A model generated the notes under the pieces. It was not told the DNA's origin and made no database searches. It saw nothing but the letters and a program-made list of their open reading frames with translations. A stretch of 64,000 nucleotides of DNA from Scortum barcoo. Lineage: Eukaryota; Chordata; Actinopteri; Centrarchiformes; Terapontidae. Positions 36,818 through 50,686 of the stretch are shown one piece after another; position 1 is the stretch's first letter, and each line of letters begins with the position of its first letter. Both the position numbers and the translations under genes were made by a program. The stretch spans positions 1,756,501 through 1,820,500 of the forward strand of contig CM041534.1 in NCBI GenBank assembly GCA_023238725.1, in the 5' to 3' direction.

Positions 36818-39800
36818 TATATTGCAAGGGCTCTTCTCTGCACTCAAACTTTAAATGAACAAGGCTAAAGCCCTGACACACGAGGAATCCTAACATAGTG
36901 TTACATTATTGGAATGTGAAAGCTGTCTACCCAGTGCACATGCTGAAACCGTGTCTTTGACCTCCAGCCCCAACTTATACACATTTTTCTAGTAACAGAT
37001 TTTATTAGAGGAAGTTTCTCTGGGTCCCAGGATGTCGCATAAAACACTCTCGCAAAATCATCCTACACTGTTCTAACACAGACAATGTAATGATTTACAC
37101 ATGAGACAAATGGACCCCATTAGATTCAGCTGGATTCCTTTTACAGGTCAGTTTATTGAAGTGAAACTTGATTACAATGCTAAATCAGTCAACGTGGAAT
37201 AAGGCTAAATCCATTTGCTGAGCCCTTTGGACATGACTAATCTGTCCAATTTTAGGTGTGTTAGTTATAATATGCCAATTTCAGTTAATCACAATCACAG
37301 ACCTTCTGCTTTATGTTGGGTGACAGTTATCATTATGTATTAGTTTATACATGTTTTGAGGTAGAGAAGAACAGATTATTTAAACAATACTATACAAATA
37401 CTCCAAGTGACATGGAGTGACATGAGAAGGTTAATATTACTCTTATATCCATCCATTAAATATGAATTAGATAGTAGACATTAGCTTGACTTAGAATGAG
37501 GGCTGGAAACAAGGAGAAATGTCAAGCCTCAGAAATAACATAAATAAATGTTATATCTTGTTTGTTTAATCCATACAAAACATGTAAAAATGATAACTTT
37601 TGGCTTTCCTCATGTCCTTTGTCAAAGCGAGAGACGGACCTTCAGTTAGCGGCTCAATCAATTTGAAGAACTGTTAAGTGTGATGTGGTGGCAAAAAAAT
37701 CTGAGCCGGCGGCAGGCATTCAGAATAACTATTATAACCTAACAGAGATAGACAGTCTTCTCACTGTTGCTCTTGTTAGCATATGTAGGTCACATGGAGA
37801 CTTCAGTATTAAATTGAGACAGTTTCATAACCAGTTAAAAACTCCATAGAGTGCTTTTAACAACCCAAAACTTACTGTAGCCGTTGTCACAGGTTTTGCT
37901 TCTGTTTTCACTGTACTCTTAGATCTAAATTTTGGCACTTCACAGGAGGTGATACTAAAGGAAAGTTCCAGGTTCTGTCTGATGATATGAAACAGAGGAA
38001 CTGTTTTGTTCTGTCGACCTCCTGCTGTGGCCAAGGCCTTTCCATGAATGTAATGATACTTAAAACTCATAACATATAAACCAATGAAGAAATGCAATAT
38101 TAGTGCCATTTTTTTATTGTTGTCTGTCCCACAACTTCCCACACCTACTGAACAGGGAATAAAAAACATAGTAGAAACACAAGACAGAACCTAGAACCAA
38201 AACCTTATGGCTTCATAAAAGTTCTGGTTATGGGGAACTTCATATTAGAGGTCCTTCTGCCTTAAAATACCTGAAGACATGTTCTAATTTCACAATAAAA
38301 ACAGCAATTAGCAATGTTCTACCTGTTATAAAAAAAAGCTGTATTTTGTAGTGAAATAATCAAAATGGCCCACTGACAAATATTAGTATTTAAGCTTTGT
38401 GGAGATGAATACATAGGATGCTTTCCTGGTGTGTCTCAGTGTGGTAGATGGAAAACTACCCTCACTGGCCTACAGACTTGTGCACGCTCACCACCTCTTA
38501 ACAGTACATCCTGTAATGGCATTTCTCATGAAAGTAGCGGTTGACTCTGCTGAGCGTGATGACACATTTTCCCCTACAGCCAAAGCATCAAAAGATTCTG
38601 ATCCCAACAAAGTATTTGAGTCTACCTTTCACCAAAGTGATTCTTCCCTATAAGCTGCTGGAACTCAGAGCTCACACACATCTGTCACAGTAACTGCTGG
38701 GCCTGTGTGCCCCTCTCCCTTCACAGTGATTTCATAGAACTAATACATGTTAAACATGAGCCCTAAGAACACACAGGACACTTACATTTACATACATGTG
38801 CATAGTCTATGTCACATGTGCATAGTCGGTGACTGTTCTTACATTTCTTTGACCTCAACATTAGACAATGTTGCTATTTTTCCCAGCAATATCCCCACAA
38901 CAGTGGCCGTATAATGTCCTGCAGCAACAGTGAAAGACAACTTGGAAGTGTTTCTTTCCTTCCTTCTGTGCTCTTTTGATCAAGTCAATGCCAATGAAAT
39001 CAATTACATATGCATTGTACTTCACATACTGTACCTTCATAATCAGTGCCATCAGCGGTGCTCCTGAGGACGAGGGCAGTGCTAAAAAATGCAAAGTGAA
39101 ATGAGTAAATCAAAGCACAGGGCAGATACTGTCAAAGAAGTCTAGACTACCAGCCCCTCTGCTCGCTCTCAGCCTGAGGGCACAATCCCCGCCTGTCATC
39201 ACATTTGACTGGTCACTTACACATATGTATCAACACAGTCTAAAGTCAGCATGTGGAGAGTGTGGGGACAGGCAGTGAGGAGAAAACTGAACAGTGTAGG
39301 AAAAAGAGAAAACAAGGGAAAGAGGATGAGGGGAAGGATAACATCCCTCAAAGAAAGTGCAGCTCTATGCTGTGAAGTTATTAACCATGTCAGTAATGTT
39401 AAACACAACCATGTCCTTTACATGAGCCCTGAGCAAAAAATATCACAATTATCCTTCCGATGACAATTTAAAGAAACAAAATGGCATAAACACTTATTCA
39501 TGCTATTTAGGAAAGCAGAAGGCAATGATATTGAAAATAAAGATTAATATCCATTTTCTGTCAGGTGGAAGTAACTCCAGATACTGAGAACAACAAAAAC
39601 TAATGATGAGCACAAAGCCAGTCTGAGGAAATGCCAGGTGTAAAACAAAGACTCCAAATGTGCACAGTATGTATGAATATTTATTCCTTTAACCTTAACT
39701 ATGGAAGTGCAATTGATTAACTCATGAGACTGAATAAACTTGACTGTATTTAATTATTTTGGATGTTTTTAGGTAGCTTTTGTGTGTAGTAATAAAACTA

Positions 39801-40165
39801 ACATGAATAAGTTATTAGCATAAATAACACACAGAAACAAAACAGTTACAGCGGACATGGTCTGCTGGGAATTTGTGAGGACTGTCCTGGGCTGACGTTA
39901 TATTCTTGGTCTGAATTATTATACCAATGTGGCTGTTGTTCAGAATAATGTGTGCGCAGTTTTCAGACATGAAGTGTTGCATTTGCACATGGTCAGAAAT
40001 GTTTGATAAGATTGAACTTTTTTCCAAACAAACCAGTGTACGGGAACCACTTCAGATAAAAAGTGATAATATTACCATTTTTTCTCTCACACACACACAC
40101 CGGGAGTAACCACACAGACTGATTACACAATAGCAAAAGGGCCGAGAAACCCCAACACAGCATGT

Positions 40166-40458
40166 TCATCCGTCCATTATCTATACCACTTAATCTCACA
40201 CAGGGTCGCAGGGGCACTGAAGCCTATCCCAGCTGGCAGTGGGCAAAAGGCAGGGTACTCCCTGGACGGGTCGCCAGCCAGTCACAGGGCGACATATAGA
40301 GTTCACACCTAAAGGCAATTTTAGAGTCACCGGTTAACCTGCATGTCTTTGGACTGTGGGAGAAAGCCGAGGTACGAGAAAACTCACACAAGAAGAACGA
40401 GCAAACTTAATCCAGGTTGTGCGGCAAAAGGGCTAGCCTGTGCACCACCCTGTCTCCC
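40166..40458 (+). repeat. Abundant fish interspersed repeat
   Basis: It runs from CATCCGTCCATTATCTATAC through AGGGTCGCAGGGGC, CCTATCCCAGCTGGCAGTGG, GGTCGCCAGCCAGTCACAGG, AGAGTCACCGGTTAACCTGC and ATGTCTTTGGACTGTGGGAG to GCACCACCCTGTCTCCC. I recognise this as one of the most frequent teleost intronic repeats, thought to be related to a non-LTR retrotransposon 3' region. It is near complete here and several per cent diverged from the form I remember. Confidence 0.88.
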
Positions 40459-42999
40459 AGCACAGCATATTAATGTTTGTTTGACACATATTTGTCATTT
40501 TGATTTGTTTCATTAACAGCAGACAGGGTTTAAGGGTTTATTGTAACAGGTGGCTTACAGGCAGATTCAGGTATGGGTTCAGATATGGGGTGATGTTCTA
40601 GTTAAAAGCCAAGACATAAAGTCCACAGCAAGTCCACAACAATCTGTCAAAGGAACAATGGATCTGTATGAGTGGTTACTGAGGGAATGAGGTCACTGTA
40701 TGGGAGATGGGAGTGGCTGCAGGGAGGAAATGAGATGCAAACTGTTTGTGTGACCGTCTGTTTTGTTCTACACATACCACGTACAGCACGCAAAAATTAT
40801 TATTAATCATTAAGAGTCAAATTGCATCAGTGTCTGGTTCTGCCTCTGGCTGGAACACAATACTAAACCATATTTAATGTTACAAATTAGAATTTGCTTC
40901 TCCCAGCAAAATATATCGTCATTTTCTGCATTTATGTATTTACAATTTCTTGCGCTTTCCGCTGAGCTGGAGATTGCGTTTGTACACCTGACAGACACCT
41001 GATAGAGCTTATGCTTTCTTTTCAAAGTCTGGAAAAACATCTCTTCGCGCTGACACAAAATCAGGTCGTTGCACAGCTTTCATGAAGTCTGTCTGCTTTT
41101 TGCAGCAGCAACTGAGTGATAGTATACTTTAGGATTCTAGAGATGATCCATTAATACAGTTTTTAGTTGTGAGTGTGTTAAGTGTGCTGGCTTCAGTTAA
41201 TTTATGTGTCTTTCCTTGTTTTGCATCCGCAGATAGGCTCTCTGAGGCCCCCTTTATTTTGCAGCAGTTTTGCCAAAGATCTCTTGGAGTCAGCCCTACA
41301 GCTCCACAGATTGTCTGATTCTGACTCCATGTTAAGTCTCGGTGGATATCAGAGTTCCGAACCCCCCCGCCCACCTATTGGTAGATGCAGAGCTGAAGAT
41401 GCACAAGCCATACACTAGCTACTTCATGTTGATATTGCTGTTAACTTTTGACATTTCTGTCTTCACATCTTTGCCCAGTTGGTGTAAATTTACATTTACA
41501 CTAGTATTTAAAAAACAATGAAAATCTTTTCCATATATTAAAAATAACAAAAGTTAAGCTCCATGAACTCCCTTAGCTCCAGGGCCCTGGACACAAGCTC
41601 AGTTTGCCCATGCAATACTCCCTCTAAAACTATCACTCATAACTCTTCAGGTGCTCCTGGATGGATCCTATCACATCCAGCTCCTGGCAACCATGGAGTG
41701 CTCTCTCACATTCACTTGAAAAACACCCAGAAACAGAAAAGTGATCACGATGCTACACTAGGACACGCACCCAGCAGCAGGCACATTCAAAATCTCTCAG
41801 ATTTGATGATTTTTTAAAAAAGGTTATTTTAAGTAATCATGATTGTTTCATCCATTCCTTTGGTAAATATTTCTTTCCACACACTTTGGGCTTGTAACTT
41901 CATTCAAACATCACAACATTCTTACATCTTATTTGGGGCATTTAAGCTATTTCTTTAGGTTTTGATACTCTTTAATTTGTTCAAACTTTTGAGGCGTTTT
42001 TATAATGGAAGTCTATTGTGAAAACTCCCAACTTTCTCTAAACTTCCCTTTTTGTCAGCTTCTTCGTACTTCGTCAAAACGGCTACCACTTTGGGCAGGA
42101 GACTTAAAAGTTTAAATGAGTCCAAAAAATGTCAGCATCCCTCCTGATCGGAGATACTCTGTGTATGTGAGAGATTCCACTAACGAAGCAGCTGCTCATT
42201 TTCTTGATCGCCCACACTCTTCTCTTTCTCTCTGTTAATAACATTAACAGTGACTCACTTCACTCTGTGTTAACCGTGCCTCTCCCACTTCATATTTTCT
42301 TCATTATTTTACCCTTCTTTCATTTCCCTTTCACTTCTTTCTTAGCACTTTAATCTTTTCAGGCACCAACTCTTAAGCGGTCAGCAAATGCACAGCAACC
42401 CAGCTCTCATTTTCTTCAGGAAATGCATTTTTAGGGGCAGAAAATTCCACTTTTTTTTTCTGAACTTTCTGTTCAAATTTGAATTCAACTCTGTTTTCAG
42501 TTCCAATTCAACACGTCTGCTGTGGTAACTACGTTATTGATTTTTTTGTTTTTGGTCTATCTTAACCTCCATTGTGGGTACATCTCATTTAAAACAACAA
42601 AACTCCATTTCATTTTAATAAGAGAAAACATGCAAAGAAAAATCATGAGAGAATTATGAAATGAAGGCAAAGCACATCTTTAGTCGCTATTTTCCAATAA
42701 ACCATAAAAAAAAAATGGTTTACAAGTGCATTTTTTGGGCCCAGTCCACCACTGAAAGTACCCACTCATCTAAAATGGAAGGAACATGTTAAAGCACTAT
42801 ATTTCCATTCCAATAGCACAATAACAATTACAAATTAACCGATTAATTAATTAACAACAATGAGAAACTGCATCTCAGCTGTCAAATAGCCAAGGACCTT
42901 AAGTTATTATTAAAATCTAAGTTCCCTCCAGTTCATTTGATCTTGGCTTTCATGCCTTCAGGTTATAAAATTCAACTTTGAGATTCAAAAATTCTAATT

Positions 43000-43225
43000 C
43001 AAATTTATTTATTTAGAGCCCAAAATCACAAACATTGTTTGCCTCGGAGGGCTTTACAATCTGTACAGTTGTGACACCCTCTGTCCTTAGACCCTCGAAC
43101 CGAGTCAGGAAAAACTTCAAAAAACCCTTTATGGGAAAAAGAAGAAACCTGAGGAAGAGCCACAGATGAGGGATCCCTCTCCCTGGGACGGACAGACGTG
43201 CAATAGATGCCACATGTACAGAGAA
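43000..43225 (+). repeat. Abundant fish interspersed repeat (second family)
   Basis: Phrases are ATTTATTTATTTAGAGCCCA, GGGCTTTACAATCTGTACAG, CTGTCCTTAGACCCTCGAAC, CAGGAAAAACTTC, AAGAAACCTGAGGAAGAGC and GGGATCCCTCTCCCTGGGAC, then GGACAGACGTGCAATAGATG. This is a recognisable high-copy teleost repeat. I do not assign its class. The overlapping 70-codon minus-strand frames are repeat sequence, not genes. Confidence 0.82.
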
Positions 43226-43993
43226 CATCATCAATCATATTATGGAATTATACATGAGTCATAATAAGCTGTAGCTATACTGATCCAGATCCAAACCATT
43301 TGATATAATCTGGACATGGATTAAATATTCGCCAGTCTAACAGCTCGGACTGATTTTGGCTAGCCAAACCAATATTCAAGAGTTAATTTGTTTTTCAAAT
43401 GACATTTTTAATTCATTATGAAGAAGACCTGTTGAAATGTGGTTAGTGACTAAATTGTACTGATTCAGCTGCTAATACCCCTGCTGTAAAAAGCTACCTC
43501 AGAGCATGGTGTTGCGTGACGATAAGAAACAAGACTGTTGACCTTTATTTTTCAACTATTTGTTTCTTCTTGTTAATAAGATACAATTTTAACACATACT
43601 TACAGTATTTGAATAAATCTCAGTTGACAGACAACTCTTTTGCTCAAATAATCAGCTCATGGTGATTTGCGTTTTGGATTTCAAGTATTACAGTACTACA
43701 TGTTTTCTAAGACTCCATAATATTAAATAATTCTAACATGCTCTCAGGCAGTGTGCAGGTTATTAAAAACACATTTTGATACCTGATGAAGGTCTGTGGA
43801 TAACGTCCAATTTAACCCGTTCTATATACATCTATAATCAGTATATAAACATTTATTCATTAATGGTTTATAACACACTATGATGTGGTTATAGGAAGAT
43901 ATAAAAGTTTTCTTAATACAACTATCAACAACAGTGACTGCTGCTGTGGACATCCATAAATTAAACATATAATTAATGAAAATGTTGTAAAAA

Positions 43994-44012
43994 TATAATA
44001 TATATATATATA
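43994..44012. repeat. (TA)n microsatellite
   Basis: A short run of TA dinucleotides in very AT-rich intron sequence. Confidence 0.8.
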
Positions 44013-47000
44013 AAATAAGTATTCTTCATAGGTTAACTCATAATTGTTGACAAATAATTAACCTTGATATACACTTGTTCTAATGTCTGCACAATTACAA
44101 TATAGTGTGTTATGAATATTTTACCATAAATGAATTATCATTTATCAGTGTGTATATAAAGCATCACATGAAAATAAACACATATGTCACATAGACAAGG
44201 TTTGATTTAAAATATATGCACACTTAGAAATAAAGTGACGTTATCCACTACATGGTAAAGAGGGTAAAAGATACTGGGAAATATCATGAAATAAATATCA
44301 TCACTAAATGTCATTGTTGTGATGATGTGAGTGATGCGTGCGCATACTCATACATATATTAACAACAAGGCAAACTCTGTTGAAGTTCATTTATACGCCT
44401 AGCATAAAAATATAGAGTGACAGACACTGCAAAGAAGTTAAACACATTCTGATGAGAGTCACACTGAACTGCAGCACTTTTTTTTATCACACTTATCTTA
44501 TTTTAAGAAACTTTATTTGTCGATAATGCCCCGCCCCCAAGAGGGGTTAAAAAAAGAAAAATAACTGATTACAATGGACTCATCACATGACATGCCACGG
44601 CCTGCTAAATTAAAGAATTGATACCAGGACAATTTACTTTGCAACCACACTCTAATTTAAGCTCTTTATATACCTTCGTTTTGTTGACCAGTTAATGAAT
44701 GGAAGCTGACCCATTCTGGGAGCACCCTGAACCAGCTGCTATAAACAACAACTTGTCAATAACAGTCTAAGGTACATGTGTGCTGCAAACGATGCCCAGG
44801 TAATACCCCAATCTGTATGTGTGGCCAAATAGCTCAAGAACTAATTTCACCTGTCTCCGCTGATTGATATTGACTAAGGAAGCCGTATCAAGATTGGCAC
44901 CAGTGACAGTGTTTACCCAGAGCAGCAAATGTGAGAGGGGGAATGTTCTCTAACAAACAGTGATGCTAAAGTAAAGGTGTTGCACCTCTTTAACGTATCC
45001 ATAACTTAATCAGTCACACTTTTATCAGTTATTTGAATGTTGGTTTGTGATTCTGATAGTTCATAAAAATCTCATCAGTTCTTTCAAATCACACTAAAAT
45101 GGCAGGTTTTATTTTTGGGGCAGTGGCAGAAGCTGTGCTAAATGAGTAAAGGACACAGAAGTTAATTGATGTTATGCTGTATTACAAGTGCGAGACAAAA
45201 TAAGCCATATTGATAACTTTGCTTTTCAAATCACATTTGTGTAGAATGGGTTAATGATCCCACTTCAAACAGCTACCCGATGTTCAAACCCCACTGGCTT
45301 ACCGCAGTAGTTATGGAGGATAATGACTTTCCCCATGTGCAAAAATGCACCAAATTAAATGTAACATTACAATTTACTGAGCTCAGTAAGTCCTGTGGAG
45401 TGCTACGTGTTTAACCAAGACATTTTTTAAGTGCTGACTTATATACTTCATGTCTGTATTACAATTCCCAGGTATTCCTGATAATTCCTGTGGACCTTTA
45501 TGTCTTTTTAACAACCACTAGATCAGGGCAGTCTTTTTCTGTTCCTATGGTTGCAGCCAGGGAAGGAATGAGAATGACAATAATAAAAAAGTAATAGTAA
45601 AAGTACTTGTGTAAATATTTACTTTGATAAAAGTAAAAAGAGTGTTACTTAATATGTACTCTGAATAAATGTTATTGCATTACATTTTTTTAAAAGATAT
45701 GGTATAGATCCTCACTACCTGACCTGTATATCATTAGACTGTGAGAGATCAGACACAGGGGCAGCCATTTTTTTCTCTGAGGCAAAGCTGCAAACCACTG
45801 AGATACTCAAGCATCTCAGCTGGAAGCTCACTAAACATCAGACTCGTGGTCGAAGAGAAGCTGTCTTGAATAGTAACTGGTTTCATACTGACTAACCAAA
45901 GCTGGAATGAATGTATGACTGAGGGCAAAATACTGGGCCTTCCTCCAGTGGCCTCTGTCTCTCATCATGAAAAGCATTATGGCCCGATGGATGGAACACA
46001 GACAAAGAAAGGACTCCATGGTGAGAACACTGTGTGCATGCTGTGCTGAGAGTTTGTGGCGGTGTGCAGTGATGGGAGGGGGACAAGTTCAGTTGTTACA
46101 CACCAGCTGAGACATGAAAAGGCAGAAGGCAAAAATAAAATGACAACCAAAAATTATTTTGTCTGCCGGCTAAAGATGTTCTGTGGGATTTGTTATTTCT
46201 AGCAATGAGTGTAACAATAACAAGGTTTACCTCTGTACTGGTGTAATAGCAACATTAAACCAGAATACATCTCCAGATATAAAATGTATGTTTAGGCTTT
46301 ATAATCTAGAGAAAACTACAATATACTGTCATCTACTGCACAATATGAAAACACCAAATTAAATACAAGACTGATTACACTGTCTTTTATTAAATTACTG
46401 AACAGTGCCACTGTGGCCAAATGTTAGCCATTCAATTAATAACCATAGGCTACTGGTCATATCAGACCAAAGAAGGCTGCAGAGAGAAAATCTTGGAGCG
46501 TATTGACTTTAGAAAGAATGTGTTCTGTCTCTTATGAAGTGCACTTTTCCCTTTGTTATTTCTTCTTTCAAAAGTTAGAAAAAAGTTGTAAGTCAACAAC
46601 TGCAGAGACCAAAGCAGGACTACCACTTTTGACATGAGAGATGCAGACATACTGAGCACTGTGCTTTTGCTGTGGTGTTTCAGGGGTAGTCAATAAGAAG
46701 GAAACAGCAAGGCCCTTTGTTCGTTAAAGAAACAGAACTGAAGCCCTTAAAGTTGGGATCACAGTGTAACCACCACTTGATGTTGATACAGAGTCCTTGG
46801 CTCCTTCCCTGCCACTGCTAGTCCTTGGAATGCATACGCTATGCATTACAAAGCACTCTACGATATTATTCTTCCTTGGGGTGTGACTTAACTGCAGTCA
46901 GTCCACTTTCTGTGTGCAGTCACCATGGAAGCAGATGCCCTATATTCCTGAGGGTATCAGCTGACAAGGTCACTGGGCTGATTGATGTTAGCCTCCAGAG

Positions 47001-50000
47001 TCCTTCTCTGTGTACAGGTTCAACACCAATCTCGATTTCTGAGGTGCTTGAGAGGAGAGCGCCTGTGGGGACCAAAAGGCACCACTAACATCCCCCATGG
47101 ACTTCCTGATCTGTCTTTGCCATAAAGGTGGCAGTGCGTACTGTATTCATTTATTTGTAACTCCAGGGTGTGACATAAATCTGTGCCCCTTCCTATAAAA
47201 TGCCCTCACGACGACACAAAACTCTCACAGAGTTGAACGAGTGGCAGCAATCGTGTGTTAAGACTGTATTTATCATGTGTATTCATCATCGACATGTGTG
47301 TAATCAGGCCAAAGCTGCATACAGCATCACTGGGCCTAAAACTAGTGCCAGAGAGGGAGAAATACTCGGCCATACTATTTCACTGCACGTTTGTCCCATT
47401 ACCTAAATGAACTGTGTGGCTGCCTACATAACATAACATAATCATTACGCATTACATTCATACAAATACACCACACATACACCAATACAATACAGCACAA
47501 AAGGCAGTATGAAAGAATTATGATACTGGGACTATGTTCCTTCACCCAACCCCCTCAGCTCAAACCATAATCTCTGAAAAATAAGAATATAACAAGAATT
47601 CATGGGAAGATCAGTGACAAAGTCTTCACTCACACTGTAAAAAGAAACACACCAGTCTGAACACACTCACTCACAAACCCTATTTTTGTACACCTAAAAT
47701 ACATCTTCACAAACATCCATTCTGTCTTATTCCAATTTTCATTTTACACATCTAACTGTATAGTATATGCATATTATAAATCCTCCATATGTTTTCTGCT
47801 TCAAGCGAGCATAACTCTGTCTCTGTAATTAGTTATGTTAAAGATCAAATGAATGTCAGTTCATTTGTGTTCTAATGTTTCCATCACACAGATTAACCTA
47901 CAGTGTAGAAAAAGACAGATAAGCAATGGAAATGGTCGGGGCCAGGCCTGAGACACGCTTTCTGTGCTCACTGTTGATGTCCTGGGAGCTACAGTGTCTC
48001 CCCAGAGGAGGAACCAGTTGGTCCATGTTGGTGACACCAGCAACATAAATTAGCGCCGTGGAATCACACAGATTTGTTGTCTGGCAGCTGTTTGCTTTAG
48101 CCGGCCATCCAGCGGCTCATGCTAATGCCAAACTACCAGCTTCAACAGAAAAAACTAACATTAGCTAAATCAGCGCAGGCAGGGAATTTGAGAGGCCGAC
48201 AGCCGAGGACAAAGCTTCAGTTGTGGTGCTCACGCTGTGGACAAGTCACTGTGGACCCTCCTGTCCCTACAACAATCATGAGATGTAATTTAAACAGTAT
48301 GCATTGAAAACATATGGATGGAAGCCCTGAAAGGCAAGTGAAGAAAAAATCATCATAAAATCCTGCCAGTTCATTTCACATTTAACAGCAGATGAGTCAA
48401 ACAGAGCACCGGGCTGGAGAATGTCATGTGCAGTCAGCTAAGGTTAGATAGTTTATTGAACTACAGCTCCATCACTCAAACCAAAATGTTAAACCCACTG
48501 TAATGTAAAAAAAAAATGGAAACATCACAGAGGTGGTTTCCTTCTTCAACAAATCATCCTTGGCCAAGTTCAGTGACTTTCTACGGGAAACACCTCAGTA
48601 GTAATTAGGGCTTCCTCTACCCACATACAATACATATTATTAACTGTTACAACTGTACCTTTGCTGCTTCAGAAATGGCTCCTTTTATGCTCTTCAAGTT
48701 GTAAACTTTTTAGGAACATTTTGCATTGTACTTCCAGCAGTACACTGTGTTTACACCCAAAGAATGGAGGATTCCCATGGCTGGTAAAGAAACCACGCCT
48801 GTACCTGTGTATCTGTGTAGCTCTAGAAGCAGTGAACATACATTGCTCAGTACACAAGACTGTGTAGCTAAGATGATATAAATGATGAAAAATAATGATG
48901 AAATAAAACCAACACCTAAATCTCTGGTGAAGAGATGGGCGTAAGCTGTTTTATGTCTGCTTGTAACAGCTATTTAATATTTTGAACTTGTCTGTCGTTT
49001 GCTGGATATTAACAAAAGGGAGACGGTGCACCATTATTTTTTAAGTTATTTGCCTTTTTTGCTGTTATTATTTTGCTACTATAATCTGCCACCAGAATCC
49101 TCAATAGATTTAGATTTAGCAGAGATTGTATGCCATGGCAGTAATTTAAAATGCCATTATTAAGGATTGTGTTGTGTATTTTTAAAAAATGCATTGTCTA
49201 TTTATTTAAAAATGAATTTCTTGACATTCCCATCCCTGACATGGGGAAATGTGGCAGGATCTGGTGTGTAGTTTGCTCCCTTCATCCCACTGATAGACAG
49301 GCTTGCTCTCTCATGCGCACCAATTGGTGGAGCAGGTGCATGCCTTCTTTGGTGTAAGAACACAGAGCACCACCACCGGTGTTTTGTTGGCGTATAAAAG
49401 CCCAGCCTTGCAAATCTTGTGGCTGCTTTTAGTTTTAATTGTTAGTTTGCAGCATCCAGATGGTTGGGGTATTCAAGGTCAAGAAAAAGGACAGATAAAA
49501 TCCATGGGAAAGTATAATTAGAGATGTGATTCCTTGTCTCTGCAAGAATACACTACTATTGTTTCACTCAAACCATGGCCTGATACTTCTCAGCATCAAT
49601 TAAGAGTTAATCAGATACCATCATGAATTATACAGTGTGAAAAATACTCAATGTTAATTATGATTTCATCAAAGGGAATAAGTTTTGGGTCCTAGGTATG
49701 TCAATTATTTTTTGCAAGATGTGCTAGTGTCAAAATAAAAATCCAAAAAAGACCCTTTTTCTCAAAAATAAAAAAACAAAAAACAAAAAAAACCGATCTA
49801 TTTTCTAAACTTTCTCTACTCACAATAAAATCTTAAACAGTGCAGCCTGTGTCTGCTCAGGAGTTGCTGGCAGTTGTTCACTGATGCAGTGTATTTTCTT
49901 TGTGACTATGATCTTAGTTTTAATTATATGTCAATTCAGTCCATCAGCATGATAAACCTTAAAATTCAGACTCAGGGTGGTGCTGCTAATTGTCTGTGGA

Positions 50001-50450
50001 AACTCACCGTAAAGGAAATTGATTTCATCATATAAGATAACAAATGTCTTGGTGCTGACAGTTGATTTAGTATGACTTTGCAATGAAACCGAGCCAGGAC
50101 GATTTTCAACTTACTGTGCCCTAAATCAATATCTATCAGCAATCTGAAATTAAATCGAGATTGGATCCTGGTTTCATCACCAGGCCTAATGCTCACTGAA
50201 TTCCATCTAATCACCCCATCCTAAAACAGAGGAGGGAAGATCTCTTATTTGATTTGAGTGAAGACCCACACTGATCGAATCCAGACAAGAACAACTCGAG
50301 TTTACAATTCTCCACCTGTAAAAATGAACACACACACTGCAAAAAAACAACAACACACAACGGTGCTCCAACACTGATCCTGTTTGACACCTTTGCTCAC
50401 TTGCGGTTGTGTGCTGGGTACAATCACTGACAGAGCTGGGGAGGTCTCAC

Positions 50451-50686
50451 CTTGAACGATGAGATGCACTTTTGTGGATTTTGGTTTCTTGTTAGTGAGG
50501 ATTGAGCAGACATAGGGCCCCTCGTCATGGACGTCAACATTTTGGATCTTGATGCTGTACTCTGTGACTGCTGTGTTCTCCATCAGGATGACGCGAGGGT
50601 CCAGAGACCACTTCTCACTTCCTGCAAATAAAATGGTGGTGCGATTGAGCCACGCCACTCGTGATACTTTGCTGTCCACGTTGCAT
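50451..50686 (-). CDS. opcml: IgLON cell-adhesion gene (opcml-like), internal coding exon encoding most of Ig domain 1
   Basis: On the minus strand a CTACCAG acceptor precedes base 50686 and a GTGAGA donor follows base 50451. The 236 bp exon has one leading base, 78 codons and one trailing G, so it joins in frame to the exon ending at 15189. It begins at the first Ig1 cysteine, whose preceding codon is split across the intron, as is usual for IgLON genes. Visible features are the core Trp in VAWLNRT (with an N-glycosylation sequon), FAGSEKWSLDPRV, the IQNVDVHDEGPYVCS strand carrying the second disulfide Cys, and a terminal VHLIVQ. The SILTNKKP stretch resembles fish OPCML as I remember it rather than the SVQTDNHP form of mammalian OPCML and NTM. 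The protein would be a secreted, GPI-anchored adhesion molecule of neurons. The signal-peptide exon must lie beyond base 64000. Confidence 0.9.

Larger units (their letters stand above)
15190..50450 (-). other. 35.3 kb intron of the opcml-like gene between the Ig1 and Ig2 exons
   Basis: The interval is bounded by a GTGAGA donor at its high-coordinate end and a TCAG acceptor at its low-coordinate end, on the minus strand. Phases match on both sides (one base plus two bases form a Val codon). Most transposon sequence in the window lies here: a deleted LINE at 17.0-19.1 kb, a repeat cluster at 22.7-23.6 kb, two MITE copies at 27 and 31 kb, LINE fossils at 32.2-32.7 kb, a Tc1-like element at 35.2-36.8 kb, and fish repeats at 40.2 and 43.0 kb. 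Between these the sequence is AT-rich, and I see no further exon. In the long stretches 19.4-22.6, 23.8-26.5, 37-40 and 44-50 kb I recognise only simple repeats. Confidence 0.85.

Noticed and set aside
43013..43238. Two overlapping 70-73-codon minus-strand frames
   Set aside because: They lie inside a high-copy fish interspersed repeat and reflect its sequence.
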